From the NCBI GenBank assembly GCA_902612965.1, contig CACMFN010000006.1, positions 1 through 64,000 on the forward strand: a DNA stretch of 64,000 nucleotides, in the 5' to 3' direction. This DNA is from an uncultured SAR116 cluster alpha proteobacterium (GTDB lineage Bacteria; Pseudomonadota; Alphaproteobacteria; Puniceispirillales; GCA-002684695). Each line of letters begins with the position of its first letter. The first letter of the stretch is position 1. The position numbers and the translations under genes were made by a program. The notes under the pieces are model-generated. The model was not told the origin of the DNA and made no database searches. It saw nothing but the letters and a program-made list of their open reading frames with translations. Of the stretch, positions 8,832 to 18,544 are shown in pieces.

Positions 8832-9962
8832 TTATTCTTTAAATACCCAGTTTTCAATTATATCTTCATCTAAAGTAAAACTATCTTTAAAAAAAAATTT
8901 TTTGCTATGTTTAATCTCTTTAATATTAAGATTATTTACAATTGATCTCCCATCATTTCCAAAAATACGTCCAGATCTACAAAGTATAATTTCATCAATC
9001 AAATTTTCTTTAATCAGACTAGAATTAATATCAGAACCCGCTTCTATAAAAAGATTATTAATTTTTTCTTCATATAGTTTTTTAATAACTTCTTTTAATA
9101 ACACTTGGTTATTTTTATTATGTTTAACTAAAATAACATTAATACCTTTATTTCTAAGTATTTTTTCTTTTTTCTTATTAAAGAAAACAGTTGTAAATAT
9201 ACTAATATTTTTTCTATTCAAAATTTTAGATTTAATATTAATTTTTAATTTACTATCTAAAATAAAAACATGTGGGGAATATTTTTTTAGTCCTTTTATT
9301 CTACAATTAAGCGTTGGATTATCATCATTTACAGTATTAACACCGGTTAAAATTCCATCACTTCTTAATCTATATAAATGGATAAATTTTCGAGCATTTG
9401 TTCCTGTGATCCACTTGCTTATTCCATTTGATAAAGATATTTTTGAATCTAGTGATGATGCAATTTTACTTTTAATATATGGACGTTTAAAGTTTAATCT
9501 CTTTATAAATCCTTGAATTAATTCCAAGGCCTTAAATTCTTCGCACCCCAAAGATACAGATATATTTTTTTCTAATAGATATTTAACTGCTTTTCCATTT
9601 GTTCTTTTATCGGGGTCTAGGCATGCTATAACAACTCTTTTTATTGAAGCTTGAACAATTTTTTCCATACATGGAATAAATCTTTCATAATGTGCACATG
9701 GTTCAAGTGTCACATATAAAACCGCACCTTTAGATTTTTCCCCTGCAAATTTTAATGCATTTTCTTCGGCATGAGGTCGACCTCCTGGTGAAGTTGTTCC
9801 AAACCCACATAATTCATTATTTTTAACAATTACACATCCAACACATGGATTTTTACCTGTAAAACCTACATTTCGTAATCCATAATTGATTGCGACTTTC
9901 ATCCATCGAGAATCTTCATCCGTATATGATGATATTAAATGAACAAAATTATGATTGTTCAT
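8832..9962 (-). CDS. ribD: bifunctional pyrimidine deaminase/reductase RibD
   Basis: RibD deaminates and then reduces the pyrimidine product of GTP cyclohydrolase II. The N-terminal ~150 residues form the zinc deaminase (HAEENA with the zinc His and catalytic Glu; zinc cysteines in LEPCAH and four-to-eight residues on in FIPC). The C-terminal half is the NADPH reductase, with SKIASSLDSKISL and TGVNTVNDDNP. The 376-residue length is normal. It overlaps neither neighbour: nrdR ends one base upstream and ribE starts five bases downstream, so the genes are probably translationally linked. Confidence 0.96.
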   Translation of the reverse strand: MNNHNFVHLISSYTDEDSRWMKVAINYGLRNVGFTGKNPCVGCVIVKNNELCGFGTTSPGGRPHAEENALKFAGEKSKGAVLYVTLEPCAHYERFIPCMEKIVQASIKRVVIACLDPDKRTNGKAVKYLLEKNISVSLGCEEFKALELIQGFIKRLNFKRPYIKSKIASSLDSKISLSNGISKWITGTNARKFIHLYRLRSDGILTGVNTVNDDNPTLNCRIKGLKKYSPHVFILDSKLKINIKSKILNRKNISIFTTVFFNKKKEKILRNKGINVILVKHNKNNQVLLKEVIKKLYEEKINNLFIEAGSDINSSLIKENLIDEIILCRSGRIFGNDGRSIVNNLNIKEIKHSKKFFFKDSFTLDEDIIENWVFKE

Positions 9963-9963
9963 T

Positions 9964-10416
9964 TTATTTTTCTAATTCTTGACCAAGAAACTTTTGAAAA
10001 TCTGATGCTTCGGAGAAATTCCTATAAACTGATGCAAACCTTACGTAAGCAATTTGATCAATTTGTCTTAAAGCGTCCATAACTTGCTCACCAATTAAAG
10101 ATGATGAAATTTCAGCATCACCTTTAGATTCCAAACTTCTAGAAATACCATTAACTGCGCGGTCAATAACATCTTCTGATATTTTCCTTTTTCTTAAAGC
10201 TAATCTCATCGAATTTTCAACTTTATTTCTATCATAAATAGACTTTTCACCATTTCTCTTTATTACAACGAGTTCCCTTAATTGAACTCTCTCAAAAGTA
10301 GTAAATCTAGCTCCACAGACTGAACATTGTCTTCTTCTTCTTATTGAAGAATTGTCATCAGCAGGTCGAGAGTCTTTAACCTGAGTATCTTCATTACTAC
10401 AAAAAGGGCATCTCAT
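9964..10416 (-). CDS. nrdR: transcriptional repressor NrdR
   Basis: NrdR is a zinc-ribbon/ATP-cone repressor of ribonucleotide reductase genes that binds NrdR boxes according to (d)ATP state. Of the 150 residues, the first ~45 are the zinc ribbon with two CxxC pairs (CPFC and CSVC) and the RRRRQC stretch. Residues ~49-139 are the ATP cone ([17 protein letters not shown]). The glyA-nrdR-ribD order is conserved in alphaproteobacteria. No ribonucleotide reductase gene is present in the window. Confidence 0.97.
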   Translation of the reverse strand: MRCPFCSNEDTQVKDSRPADDNSSIRRRRQCSVCGARFTTFERVQLRELVVIKRNGEKSIYDRNKVENSMRLALRKRKISEDVIDRAVNGISRSLESKGDAEISSSLIGEQVMDALRQIDQIAYVRFASVYRNFSEASDFQKFLGQELEK

Positions 10417-10451
10417 TTTAAATCTCTCAATTAATTATATAATAGTTATAT

Positions 10452-11717
10452 CTAATAAATTGGAAACTGATAACATAAATTTTTGATTTTGTCTTTTACC
10501 TCTAATTCTACTTTTGAAGAAATTTCACTTTTCTCATTAAGTGAATCTAAAACATCGCATATCAAGTTTGCAATTAGAGAAAATTCAGCTTGACCAAAGC
10601 CTCTTGAAGTTCCAGCTGGCGTTCCCAACCTTATTCCAGAGGTAACAGAAGGTTTTTCAGGATCAAATGGAATACCATTTTTATTGCATGTAATACCAGC
10701 TCTTTCGAGAGCATCCTCAACTATATTTCCAGTTAAATTTTTAGGACGCAAATCAACTAAAACTACATGTGTGTCAGTTCCACCACTTACAATATCAAGA
10801 CCACGTTTTAAAAGTTCTTCTGATAAGGTTCTAGCATTTCTTAAGACAGAATTAATATACTCTTTAAATTCAGGCTTTAAAGCTTCTCCAAAGCCTACAA
10901 CTTTACCTGCAATTGCATGCATGAGTGGCCCACCTTGCAAACCAGGAAAGACAGCAGAATTTACCTTTTTAGCAATATCTTCGTCATTGGTTAAGATCAT
11001 GCCACCTCTTCCGCATCTTAATGTCTTATGAGTTGTTGAGGTTACAACATGAGCATGTGGAATTGGACTTGGGTGAACACCAGTGGCTACCAAACCAGAA
11101 ATATGAGCCATATCTACTAAAAGCATTGCTCCACATTTATCGGCAATTTGTCTAAACCTCTTAAAGTCTAGAGTTCTTGGGTAAGCTGATCCACCAGCAA
11201 TAATCAATTTAGGTTGATACTTCATGGCATCAGCTTCTAAATGATCAAAATCGATTAAAGCATCCTGCTTTCTTACACCGTATTGAATAGCATTAAACCA
11301 TTTCCCTGATAAATTTGGCGGCGCTCCATGTGTTAAATGTCCACCAGCAGCCAAAGACATACCTAAAATTGTATCACCTGGTTTGATAAGCGACATAAAT
11401 ACGGCTTGGTTAGCTTGAGCACCAGAATGTGGTTGTATATTGGCATATTTACAATTAAATAATTCTTTAACTCTATTTATTCCTATCGTCTCTAAATCAT
11501 CGATAAACTCACATCCACCATAATATCTTCTTCCTGAATATCCCTCAGCATACTTGTTTGTTAAAATGCTTCCTTGAGCATCTAAAACTGCTTGTGAAAC
11601 AATATTTTCAGATGCAATTAGTTCAACTTGTTCTTTTTGTCTTATTTTTTCTTTTTCAATTGCATTTGAAATTTCAGGGTCTGTTATTGAAAGTTGATTA
11701 TTAAAAAAACCATCCAT
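10452..11717 (-). CDS. glyA: serine hydroxymethyltransferase
   Basis: GlyA interconverts serine and glycine with tetrahydrofolate and is a main source of one-carbon units. The 421-residue protein is normal in length. The PLP lysine sits in [14 protein letters not shown], and the [20 protein letters not shown] substrate loop is intact. The gene lies 14 bases after rpiB and 35 before nrdR on the same strand. No glycine riboswitch fits in the short leader. Confidence 0.98.
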   Translation of the reverse strand: MDGFFNNQLSITDPEISNAIEKEKIRQKEQVELIASENIVSQAVLDAQGSILTNKYAEGYSGRRYYGGCEFIDDLETIGINRVKELFNCKYANIQPHSGAQANQAVFMSLIKPGDTILGMSLAAGGHLTHGAPPNLSGKWFNAIQYGVRKQDALIDFDHLEADAMKYQPKLIIAGGSAYPRTLDFKRFRQIADKCGAMLLVDMAHISGLVATGVHPSPIPHAHVVTSTTHKTLRCGRGGMILTNDEDIAKKVNSAVFPGLQGGPLMHAIAGKVVGFGEALKPEFKEYINSVLRNARTLSEELLKRGLDIVSGGTDTHVVLVDLRPKNLTGNIVEDALERAGITCNKNGIPFDPEKPSVTSGIRLGTPAGTSRGFGQAEFSLIANLICDVLDSLNEKSEISSKVELEVKDKIKNLCYQFPIY

Positions 11718-11731
11718 ATTTAAATCTCCAT

Positions 11732-12172
11732 TTATATTTTTGGTGGATTAGACAACTTATTTATCCTATTAATATGTCTTCCACCTTCAAATTTTGTATT
11801 AAAAAAAGTATTAATGCAGTCTATTGCTAAATTTTCGTCTGTACTTCTGCCACTTAAAACCAATATATTAGCATCATTATGCAAACGAGATAATTTAGTT
11901 GTTTCAATGTCATTACATAATGCAGCGCGTATATGATTATAACGGTTTGCAGCTATACTTATTCCAATCCCAGAACCACAAATTAAAATACCAAAATCAA
12001 TTACTTCTTTTTTAAATCTCATTGCTACATTATAAGCAAAATCTGGATAATCTACAGAAACTAAACTATTTGTACCTAAATTAATAATTTCATGATTATT
12101 TTGATTTAAATAATCAATTATACCATTCTTTAAAACAGTCCCAGCATGATCATTTGAAATTATTATTTTCAA
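11732..12172 (-). CDS. rpiB: ribose-5-phosphate isomerase B, TTG start
   Basis: RpiB interconverts ribose-5-phosphate and ribulose-5-phosphate in the pentose phosphate pathway. The 146-residue LacAB/RpiB-family protein has the N-terminal ISNDHAG, the [13 protein letters not shown] phosphate/anion loop and the [12 protein letters not shown] segment. The first codon is TTG at 12172-12170. A TAG stop lies two codons upstream and the family N-terminus begins here, so TTG is the likely start, with GGA about ten bases upstream as a weak ribosome site. rpiB directly before glyA is common in alphaproteobacteria. Confidence 0.94.
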   Translation of the reverse strand: MKIIISNDHAGTVLKNGIIDYLNQNNHEIINLGTNSLVSVDYPDFAYNVAMRFKKEVIDFGILICGSGIGISIAANRYNHIRAALCNDIETTKLSRLHNDANILVLSGRSTDENLAIDCINTFFNTKFEGGRHINRINKLSNPPKI

Positions 12173-12187
12173 TATCTATATCCAAAA

Positions 12188-12415
12188 TTACAATGTAAAA
12201 AAATTATTGCTTATAATATAATAAGTTAAAATCCAAAGCAAACCAGATATAATTGTGGTAGCAAAAAATTTATAAAAAATATATGGATTTTTTGGGGCAC
12301 TAGTAGCATGACCAATATCAGGATTATCTGGTGCATTTGCCTTAATTGGTAAAAGCATAAATAATACCCACCACCATAAAAGGATATAAACTACAATACC
12401 TGATACAATACCCAT
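12188..12415 (-). CDS. DUF1467-family small membrane protein
   Basis: This 75-residue protein has two predicted membrane helices (about residues 3-24 and 48-70) joined by a loop with the family-specific GHATSAPKNP segment before the second helix. DUF1467 proteins are almost confined to alphaproteobacteria and have no established function. It starts four bases downstream of rnj; in many relatives it lies between rnj and proS, whereas here rpiB follows. It is probably cotranscribed with rnj. Confidence 0.85.
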   Translation of the reverse strand: MGIVSGIVVYILLWWWVLFMLLPIKANAPDNPDIGHATSAPKNPYIFYKFFATTIISGLLWILTYYIISNNFFTL

Positions 12416-12419
12416 AAGG

Positions 12420-14075
12420 TTATAGCCCTCTTATAATATGCACATCTATTAAAGGCTTTATATTAAAAAAAAGTTTTGTTACAGATCTAATTGAAGACCT
12501 AACCTTGTCTTCAATAATTTTATCATCAGTCAATTGATTTTTTGAGAGACTGTTAACAGTTTCTTCAATATCATCTTTAACCTCTGAGACCCATTCCAAC
12601 TCACTTTTTCCCTCAGTAATTCCATTATGAGATAGTTTAATTGGTAAATGTAAGTCTAAATCAAAATCAAAAGCTAAAACTACTGAAATTGAACCATTCC
12701 ATAACAATCTTCTTCTTATAGAAAAAATATTTGAATCAGATTTAATAATTTGGTTGCCATCTGGTACAGAAGATTTTGTAGGTATTTGATAGATTATAGA
12801 AGGAGAATTTCCAGATAATTTTATCACAGATCCATTCTCAGGTTGTATTGATAATGAAACACCACAATTTTCGGCAATTTCACAGTGCTCTCTGAGATGT
12901 TTTGATGTACCATGAACTGGAATAGATATTTGAGGCTTTATTAGATTATATAATTTTATTATATCATCTTTTCCAGGGTGCCCGGAAACATGAACAAGTT
13001 CATCTTCATCTGTTATGACTTTTATACCATTTTTTAACAAAGCATTATGAACCCTTTCTATTGCGAGCTCATTTCCAGGAATTTTACTACTGGAAAATAT
13101 AGCTGTATCTCCAGGTTTTAATTTGATCTGTTCATGTTGTGAGTTGGCAATCCTTGTCATTGTTGATCTAGTCTCACCTTGTGATCCACCAGCAACAATA
13201 ACTGCATTGTTATGACTAAAATTTTCTAAATTTTTGAAAGATTTTTCTATCCCTTCAACTCGATAACCCACTTCATTTGCAGCTTCAATTGCTCTATTTA
13301 ATGATCTTCCTGCTATAAAAACTTTTTTATTATTTTCAATTGAAGCCTCTATAATAGATTTTATTCGTGCTACATTTGAAGCAAAACAAGTTATTACAAT
13401 TCTACCATTCGAAGATTTAATTACTGACTTTAGGCCTTCGTATGCATCGTTTTCTGATTGAGTTTTACCCTCTACAAATGAATTTGTTGAATCGCCAACA
13501 ATCGCTAAAACCCCTTTGTCTCCAATAGACTTTAAATTATCTAAATTTGTTTTAGTACCAACTTTTGGATAGTTATCAAATTTCCAATCACCTGTATGAA
13601 AAACTGTTCCACTTTCTGTAGTGATTGATAGAGACAAAGGATCTGGTATTGAGTGAGTGATACTTATGGGCTTAATTATAAAAGGGCCTAAATTAATTTC
13701 TTTATCTTCGTTAATAATTATTAATTCAACATTATTTAAAAGTCCGATATCTTTTAATTTTTTTTTGAGTAATGCTATAGTAAAAGCACTTCCATAAATT
13801 GGAACTCTAAGTTTATCCCAAATATATTGAATAGCTCCCATATGATCCTCATGACCATGAGTTAAAAAAATTCCTTTTAGTTTATCTCTTCTTTGAACAA
13901 TAAAATCTATATCAGGCAGTAAAATATCAACACCAGGCATTGTCTCATCTGCAAAACTTATCCCCAAATCAACCATAATCCAATTATCATCATAGTGGTA
14001 TAAATTTGAATTCATGCCTATTTCAGATGATCCTCCCAATGGAAGGAATATAAAATCTTTTTTCTCTATCTTCAT
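12420..14075 (-). CDS. rnj: ribonuclease J family metallo-hydrolase
   Basis: This is an RNase J-type 5'-3' exoribonuclease/endonuclease of RNA processing and decay. The 551-residue metallo-beta-lactamase/beta-CASP protein carries the metal motif HGHEDH at residues 73-78, then HSIPDP, HTGDWK and the late VSGHPGKDD and PVHGTSKH segments. The length is typical for alphaproteobacteria. It lies between coaX (six bases) and DUF1467, the conserved nuoN-birA-coaX-rnj order. Confidence 0.95.
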   Translation of the reverse strand: MKIEKKDFIFLPLGGSSEIGMNSNLYHYDDNWIMVDLGISFADETMPGVDILLPDIDFIVQRRDKLKGIFLTHGHEDHMGAIQYIWDKLRVPIYGSAFTIALLKKKLKDIGLLNNVELIIINEDKEINLGPFIIKPISITHSIPDPLSLSITTESGTVFHTGDWKFDNYPKVGTKTNLDNLKSIGDKGVLAIVGDSTNSFVEGKTQSENDAYEGLKSVIKSSNGRIVITCFASNVARIKSIIEASIENNKKVFIAGRSLNRAIEAANEVGYRVEGIEKSFKNLENFSHNNAVIVAGGSQGETRSTMTRIANSQHEQIKLKPGDTAIFSSSKIPGNELAIERVHNALLKNGIKVITDEDELVHVSGHPGKDDIIKLYNLIKPQISIPVHGTSKHLREHCEIAENCGVSLSIQPENGSVIKLSGNSPSIIYQIPTKSSVPDGNQIIKSDSNIFSIRRRLLWNGSISVVLAFDFDLDLHLPIKLSHNGITEGKSELEWVSEVKDDIEETVNSLSKNQLTDDKIIEDKVRSSIRSVTKLFFNIKPLIDVHIIRGL

Positions 14076-14081
14076 ATATTT

Positions 14082-14858
14082 TTAACTTTTATTAATGTTA
14101 TAAATGTGAATAAGCCCATTTAATGTCAGTTCATTATCAACTTTTTCTATAATTGAACAGTTTTTTGAAAACAAATTTGATAGTCCCCCAGTAGCTATAA
14201 TATAATAGTTAAAATTTTTTTCTTCGTTAATCCTTTTAACTAAACCTTCAATTAATGAAATATATCCCCAATAAATTCCAGAATACATTGAATCTTTGGT
14301 ATTTTTACCAACAACTTTTATATTTTTAGTGTTATCAACTTTTATTCTAGGCAATCTACTAGCAGCCATATATAAAGCCTCAAGAGATAAATTCACACCA
14401 GGGGCAATTATACCACCCTCATAACTTCCACTCTTACTAACAATATCAAACGTAGTCGCCGTTCCAAAATCAATAACAATACTAGGTTTATTATAAAATT
14501 TTTTAACAGCAACAGCATTTACAATCCTATCAGCACCAGCTTCAGATGGGTTATCTATGTTGATATCAATTCCTATTTTTAAATTATTCTCACCTACAAT
14601 AAATGGTTCTATTTTTAAATATTCCTTGTTAAAACTAAGTAACGAAAAAAGTGCATCAGGTACAACTGAAGCTATAATACAATCTGAAATAGATAATAAA
14701 TTTATATTTTCAATTTCAAGAAGTTTAATTAACCAAACATAATACTCATCTGCTGTTCTTTTTGGATCAGTATTAATTCTCCATTTCTTTAAAATACGAT
14801 CATTTTGTGCAATGGCAAAAACTATATTTGTATTACCACAATCTATTAACAATAACAT
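14082..14858 (-). CDS. coaX: type III pantothenate kinase
   Basis: CoaX phosphorylates pantothenate, the first step of coenzyme A synthesis. The 258-residue ASKHA-fold protein shows the P-loop-like start LLIDCGNTNIVFA, the substrate site PSEAGADRIVNAVA, and the second nucleotide motif IDFGTATTFD followed by GGIIAPGV. It is six bases downstream of birA and six bases upstream of rnj. Motifs and length are normal. Confidence 0.97.
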   Translation of the reverse strand: MLLLIDCGNTNIVFAIAQNDRILKKWRINTDPKRTADEYYVWLIKLLEIENINLLSISDCIIASVVPDALFSLLSFNKEYLKIEPFIVGENNLKIGIDINIDNPSEAGADRIVNAVAVKKFYNKPSIVIDFGTATTFDIVSKSGSYEGGIIAPGVNLSLEALYMAASRLPRIKVDNTKNIKVVGKNTKDSMYSGIYWGYISLIEGLVKRINEEKNFNYYIIATGGLSNLFSKNCSIIEKVDNELTLNGLIHIYNINKS

Positions 14859-14864
14859 AATTAC

Positions 14865-15596
14865 TCATTGATTAATTGGAATAAAAGTCCCCGAAGAAAT
14901 GTTTAATGAATTATTGGATTTGTCTTTTATAATCATTTGTCCTAAATCATCGATACCTAAAAATTCACCAATAACTCTATTTTTCAAATCAGTTGAATGC
15001 AATTCTTGTTTCAAAAATAAAACGTTTTTAAGCCATAGTGCTTTAATATATTCAAACCCTTGTTCATACCAAATATTCACAAAATTAATTATTTGCTCTA
15101 ATAATTCTAGAGATAAATTTTCTGGAATCAATTTAAAACCAGAAACATCATATAAATTCGTACTCTTCCAAAAATTTCCTTTAATTTCAGGATTGCTAAT
15201 TAAATTTATTCCTATTCCAATAATAATAGCTTTTTTGTCATCAGTTGGTTCTAATAAAATTCCAGATACTTTTTTTAAGTCTATCATAAGATCGTTAGGC
15301 CACTTAAACTTTACATTACAATTAATATTATTATTAATTACTGACTTAACTGCTAAAGCTGCTACAAAACTCATTTGTGGCCAATAATTAATATGATATT
15401 TAGGTTTTATTAAAGTTGAAAAATATAAATTACCCGCAGGTGAGTGCCATTTTCTTGTTAACCTCCCCCTACCATTAATTTGTTTTTTTACTACACAAGT
15501 AGAAAACTCTTCATAGTTTTGAAAGTAAAATTGTTTTGCTAAGTCAGAACTAGAAGTTGCAACATCAAAAAAATGTATTTTAGATTTTAAATTAAT
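14865..15596 (-). CDS. birA: biotin--[acetyl-CoA-carboxylase] ligase with apparent ATT start
   Basis: BirA attaches biotin to the acetyl-CoA carboxylase carrier protein. An ATG-only reading gives a 169-residue protein from 15374, but the same frame stays open upstream to a TGA at 15618-15620 and encodes the essential biotin/AMP-binding segment NGRGRLTRKWHSPAGNLYFS. The full frame contains no ATG, GTG or TTG before that segment. The best start is ATT at 15596-15594, with GGGA about nine bases upstream, overlapping the nuoN stop and giving 243 residues, the usual short BirA length. ATA at 15578-15576 is an alternative. There is no DNA-binding domain, so it is a mono-functional ligase. Confidence 0.85.
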   Translation of the reverse strand: MNLKSKIHFFDVATSSSDLAKQFYFQNYEEFSTCVVKKQINGRGRLTRKWHSPAGNLYFSTLIKPKYHINYWPQMSFVAALAVKSVINNNINCNVKFKWPNDLMIDLKKVSGILLEPTDDKKAIIIGIGINLISNPEIKGNFWKSTNLYDVSGFKLIPENLSLELLEQIINFVNIWYEQGFEYIKALWLKNVLFLKQELHSTDLKNRVIGEFLGIDDLGQMIIKDKSNNSLNISSGTFIPINQ

Positions 15597-17008
15597 GAAA
15601 CAATTCCCATTGTAGTTTCAACAAACCAATTCAAAAATATACCAAATGATAAAGTTAAAAATAACATTAACCCTAAAATAGCCATTGAACTTTTATTCTC
15701 AACAACGTCCAAATTAACATCGTTTTCATCAAAATACATAATTTTTATAATTCTTAGATAGTAGAATGCACCAACAACACTTGTTAAAACACCAATAATT
15801 GCAAGAAAAATAAGATTAGCATTTACCGCTGAATAAAATACAAGCCACTTACCAAAAAAACCCGCTAGCGGGGGTATTCCAGCCATTGAAAACAAAATTG
15901 TTACAAAACTAAAAGCAAGGAATGGATGAGTTTTAGAAATTCCTTTTAAATCATAAATCTCTTCAACTATTTGATTATCACGCCTCATTGACAAAATAAT
16001 AATAAACGCACCCACATTCATAATAATGTAAATAGCCATATAAATAAGTACGCCTGAAACCCCCTCTAATAATCCTGATGCGACACCAACTAAAGCATAA
16101 CCCATATGAGCAATAGACGAATATGCCATCAGTCTTTTTAAATTATTCTGCATAATGGCAGCAAAAGATCCTAATATCATTGATAAAAGTGAAAGAAAAA
16201 TAATTATTTGCTGCCAAGATGTAATGGCATTATCAAAAGCTGAAAATGTAACTCGGACCAAAATTGTAATAGCCGCAATTTTAGGAACGATAGCAAAAAA
16301 AGCTGTAACTGGAGTAGGCGCACCTTCATAAACATCAGGTGTCCACATATGAAATGGCACTAAAGATATCTTAAAGGCCAAGCCTGATAGAATAAAAACC
16401 AAACCCACCAAAAGTATACTTGACATATTTTGACTTGAAACTTCAGAGATTAACGAAAACGAGGTATCACCAACAGCTCCATAGACCAAACTCATACCAA
16501 AAAGTAAAAGCCCTGAACTTAAAGCTCCTAAAATAAAATATTTTAACCCAGCTTCACTACTTTTTAAATTATCTCTATTGATTGCAGCTATTACATATAA
16601 TGGTAAAGATTGGAGCTCAAGTGCCATGTATAAGCTTATTAAGTTCTTTGATGAACTCATCAAAACCATACCCAAAACAGAAAATAAAATTAAAACAGGG
16701 TATTCTGGCTGATTGAAACCATCAATTTTCTGAGGTTTGCTTCCTATAAGAAGGGTTAATATAGTTCCTAATAAAATTAATGTTTTTGAGTAAAGTGAAA
16801 GACCATCGTAAACATACATTTCATTAAATAAATAACCTGAATTTTGATGAGATAAAACTATCAAAATTAAAGATATTAATAATGATAAATTACAAAACCT
16901 TGTTGTAATTTTTAAACTTGAATCCTTACTGGAAAAAACGCTAATTAAAAGAGCAATCATACCAGAGATTGCTAGAAAGATTTCACCAGATATCCCGTAT
17001 AAATTCAT
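15587..17008 (-). CDS. nuoN: NADH-quinone oxidoreductase subunit N
   Basis: This antiporter-like membrane subunit of complex I helps translocate protons. The 473-residue protein has about 14 hydrophobic segments. The family features are visible: the glutamate-bearing ALELQSLPLYV helix, the broken-helix FKISLVPFHMWTPDVYEGAP region and the lysine/histidine helix around AYSSIAHMGYA. Its start overlaps the nuoM stop by one base. It is the last nuo gene; birA overlaps its 3' end. Confidence 0.97.
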   Translation of the reverse strand: MNLYGISGEIFLAISGMIALLISVFSSKDSSLKITTRFCNLSLLISLILIVLSHQNSGYLFNEMYVYDGLSLYSKTLILLGTILTLLIGSKPQKIDGFNQPEYPVLILFSVLGMVLMSSSKNLISLYMALELQSLPLYVIAAINRDNLKSSEAGLKYFILGALSSGLLLFGMSLVYGAVGDTSFSLISEVSSQNMSSILLVGLVFILSGLAFKISLVPFHMWTPDVYEGAPTPVTAFFAIVPKIAAITILVRVTFSAFDNAITSWQQIIIFLSLLSMILGSFAAIMQNNLKRLMAYSSIAHMGYALVGVASGLLEGVSGVLIYMAIYIIMNVGAFIIILSMRRDNQIVEEIYDLKGISKTHPFLAFSFVTILFSMAGIPPLAGFFGKWLVFYSAVNANLIFLAIIGVLTSVVGAFYYLRIIKIMYFDENDVNLDVVENKSSMAILGLMLFLTLSFGIFLNWFVETTMGIVSLI

Positions 17009-18543
17009 TAAATAACCCCTAAATCTTTTAAAGCAGCTATTTGAGATACTTTATTTTTATTTTGATGGAACTCAGTAATATTAAGAATATTATTTATTGA
17101 TAATTGAGTAATATCTAATAAAGGTGTTGCGTATATTCCAAAAATTAAGATCAATGCAGTAATTGGAACAAATATAATTATTTCTCTCTTACTTAACTTT
17201 TCTAAGCTAACTATTTCTTCTTTAATTGCTTTACCAAACATTACTCGCCGGTAAAGCCATAGCATGTAAATTGCTCCTAAGATCAAACCAGTTGCACAAA
17301 AAATAGCTACAATAGGATAAGCTTTCCAGATGCCTACCAATACAAGTAATTCTCCAACAAAACCAGAAGTGCCTGGTAATCCAACAGATGCCAACATCAT
17401 AAACATAAAGAAAACGGCAAAATTAGGCATAACATCAGTAACACCTCCATAAGCATTAATTTCTCTGGTGTGAAGTCTGTCATATACTATACCAACACAT
17501 AGAAACAAGGCGCCAGAAATAAGTCCATGACTTACCATTTGATATACAGAACCAGCCATTCCTTCATTCGTAAATGAAAATGCACCAATAGTTACAAAGC
17601 CCATATGAGCTACAGAAGAATAAGCAATCATTTTCTTCATATCATTCTGAACTAACGCTACTAAAGAGGTGTAAATAATAGCAATTACTGAAAGGACAAA
17701 AACAAAAGGAGCAAATAATATAGAAGCATCTGGAAACATTGGTATAGAGAATCTTAAAAAACCATAACCACCCATTTTAAGTAAAACCCCTGCCAAAATT
17801 ACAGATCCAGCAGTAGGAGCCTCAACATGAGCATCAGGTAACCATGTGTGTACTGGCCACATTGGAAGTTTAACTGAAAAGGAGGCAAAAAATGCTATAA
17901 ACAACAAAATTTGGACTTCATATGGAAAACTGAATTTTACAATCTCATTAATTTCTGTAGTACCTGTTTTAGAAAAAATATAGAAAATTGCAATTAACAT
18001 TAAAACAGAGCCTAATAGTGTATAAAGAAAAAATTTAAAGGCTGAATATACCCTTCTAACACCACCCCAAATACCAATAATTAAAAACATTGGAATAAGA
18101 ACGGCTTCAAAAAAAATATAAAAAACTAAGATATCCATTGCACAAAAAGTACCAACCATCAGCACTTCTAAAATTAAGAAGAGCGACATAAATAATGGAA
18201 CCTGTTTTTTAATACTTTGAAAACTAGCGAATATACAAACAGGTATTAAAAAGGTAGATAATATAACAAAAGGAAGAGAGATGCCATCAACACCCATATG
18301 ATAAGAAACATTTGACAATGGTATCCAACTTGCTTTTTCAATAAATTGAAAGTTATTTAAATCGTTATCAAAATTAAATAGAACAAAAAGAGAAAGTATA
18401 AAAGTAATCAAACTTGTCCATAAAGCTACGAATTTTGAATTTTTTCCACCCTGTTCATCATCCGAACAGGTTAACAATATTATTAAAGCGCCAAACAAAG
18501 GTAAAAATGTTATAGATGACAATATAGGAATACTACTCAACAT
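17008..18543 (-). CDS. nuoM: NADH-quinone oxidoreductase subunit M
   Basis: This is an antiporter-like proton channel subunit of complex I. The frame could begin at 18555, inside nuoL, but the fifth codon (ATG at 18543-18541) begins one base after the nuoL stop and has GGA about ten bases upstream, so I prefer it (511 residues). Diagnostic segments are MGVDGISLPFV, WPVHTWLPDAHVEAPTAGSV and AYSSVAHMGF. About 14 hydrophobic helices are present. Confidence 0.96.
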   Translation of the reverse strand: MLSSIPILSSITFLPLFGALIILLTCSDDEQGGKNSKFVALWTSLITFILSLFVLFNFDNDLNNFQFIEKASWIPLSNVSYHMGVDGISLPFVILSTFLIPVCIFASFQSIKKQVPLFMSLFLILEVLMVGTFCAMDILVFYIFFEAVLIPMFLIIGIWGGVRRVYSAFKFFLYTLLGSVLMLIAIFYIFSKTGTTEINEIVKFSFPYEVQILLFIAFFASFSVKLPMWPVHTWLPDAHVEAPTAGSVILAGVLLKMGGYGFLRFSIPMFPDASILFAPFVFVLSVIAIIYTSLVALVQNDMKKMIAYSSVAHMGFVTIGAFSFTNEGMAGSVYQMVSHGLISGALFLCVGIVYDRLHTREINAYGGVTDVMPNFAVFFMFMMLASVGLPGTSGFVGELLVLVGIWKAYPIVAIFCATGLILGAIYMLWLYRRVMFGKAIKEEIVSLEKLSKREIIIFVPITALILIFGIYATPLLDITQLSINNILNITEFHQNKNKVSQIAALKDLGVI

Positions 18544-18544
18544 A

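Noticed and set aside
8803-9516. 237-residue frame on the plus strand
   Set aside because: Lies almost wholly antisense to ribD, which has complete catalytic motifs; the translation is low-complexity and Leu/Ile/Ser-rich.
14865-15374. birA as a 169-residue N-terminally truncated gene beginning at the first ATG
   Set aside because: The frame continues upstream with the essential GRGR and SPAGNLYFS segments, so the gene is intact and only the start codon is unusual.
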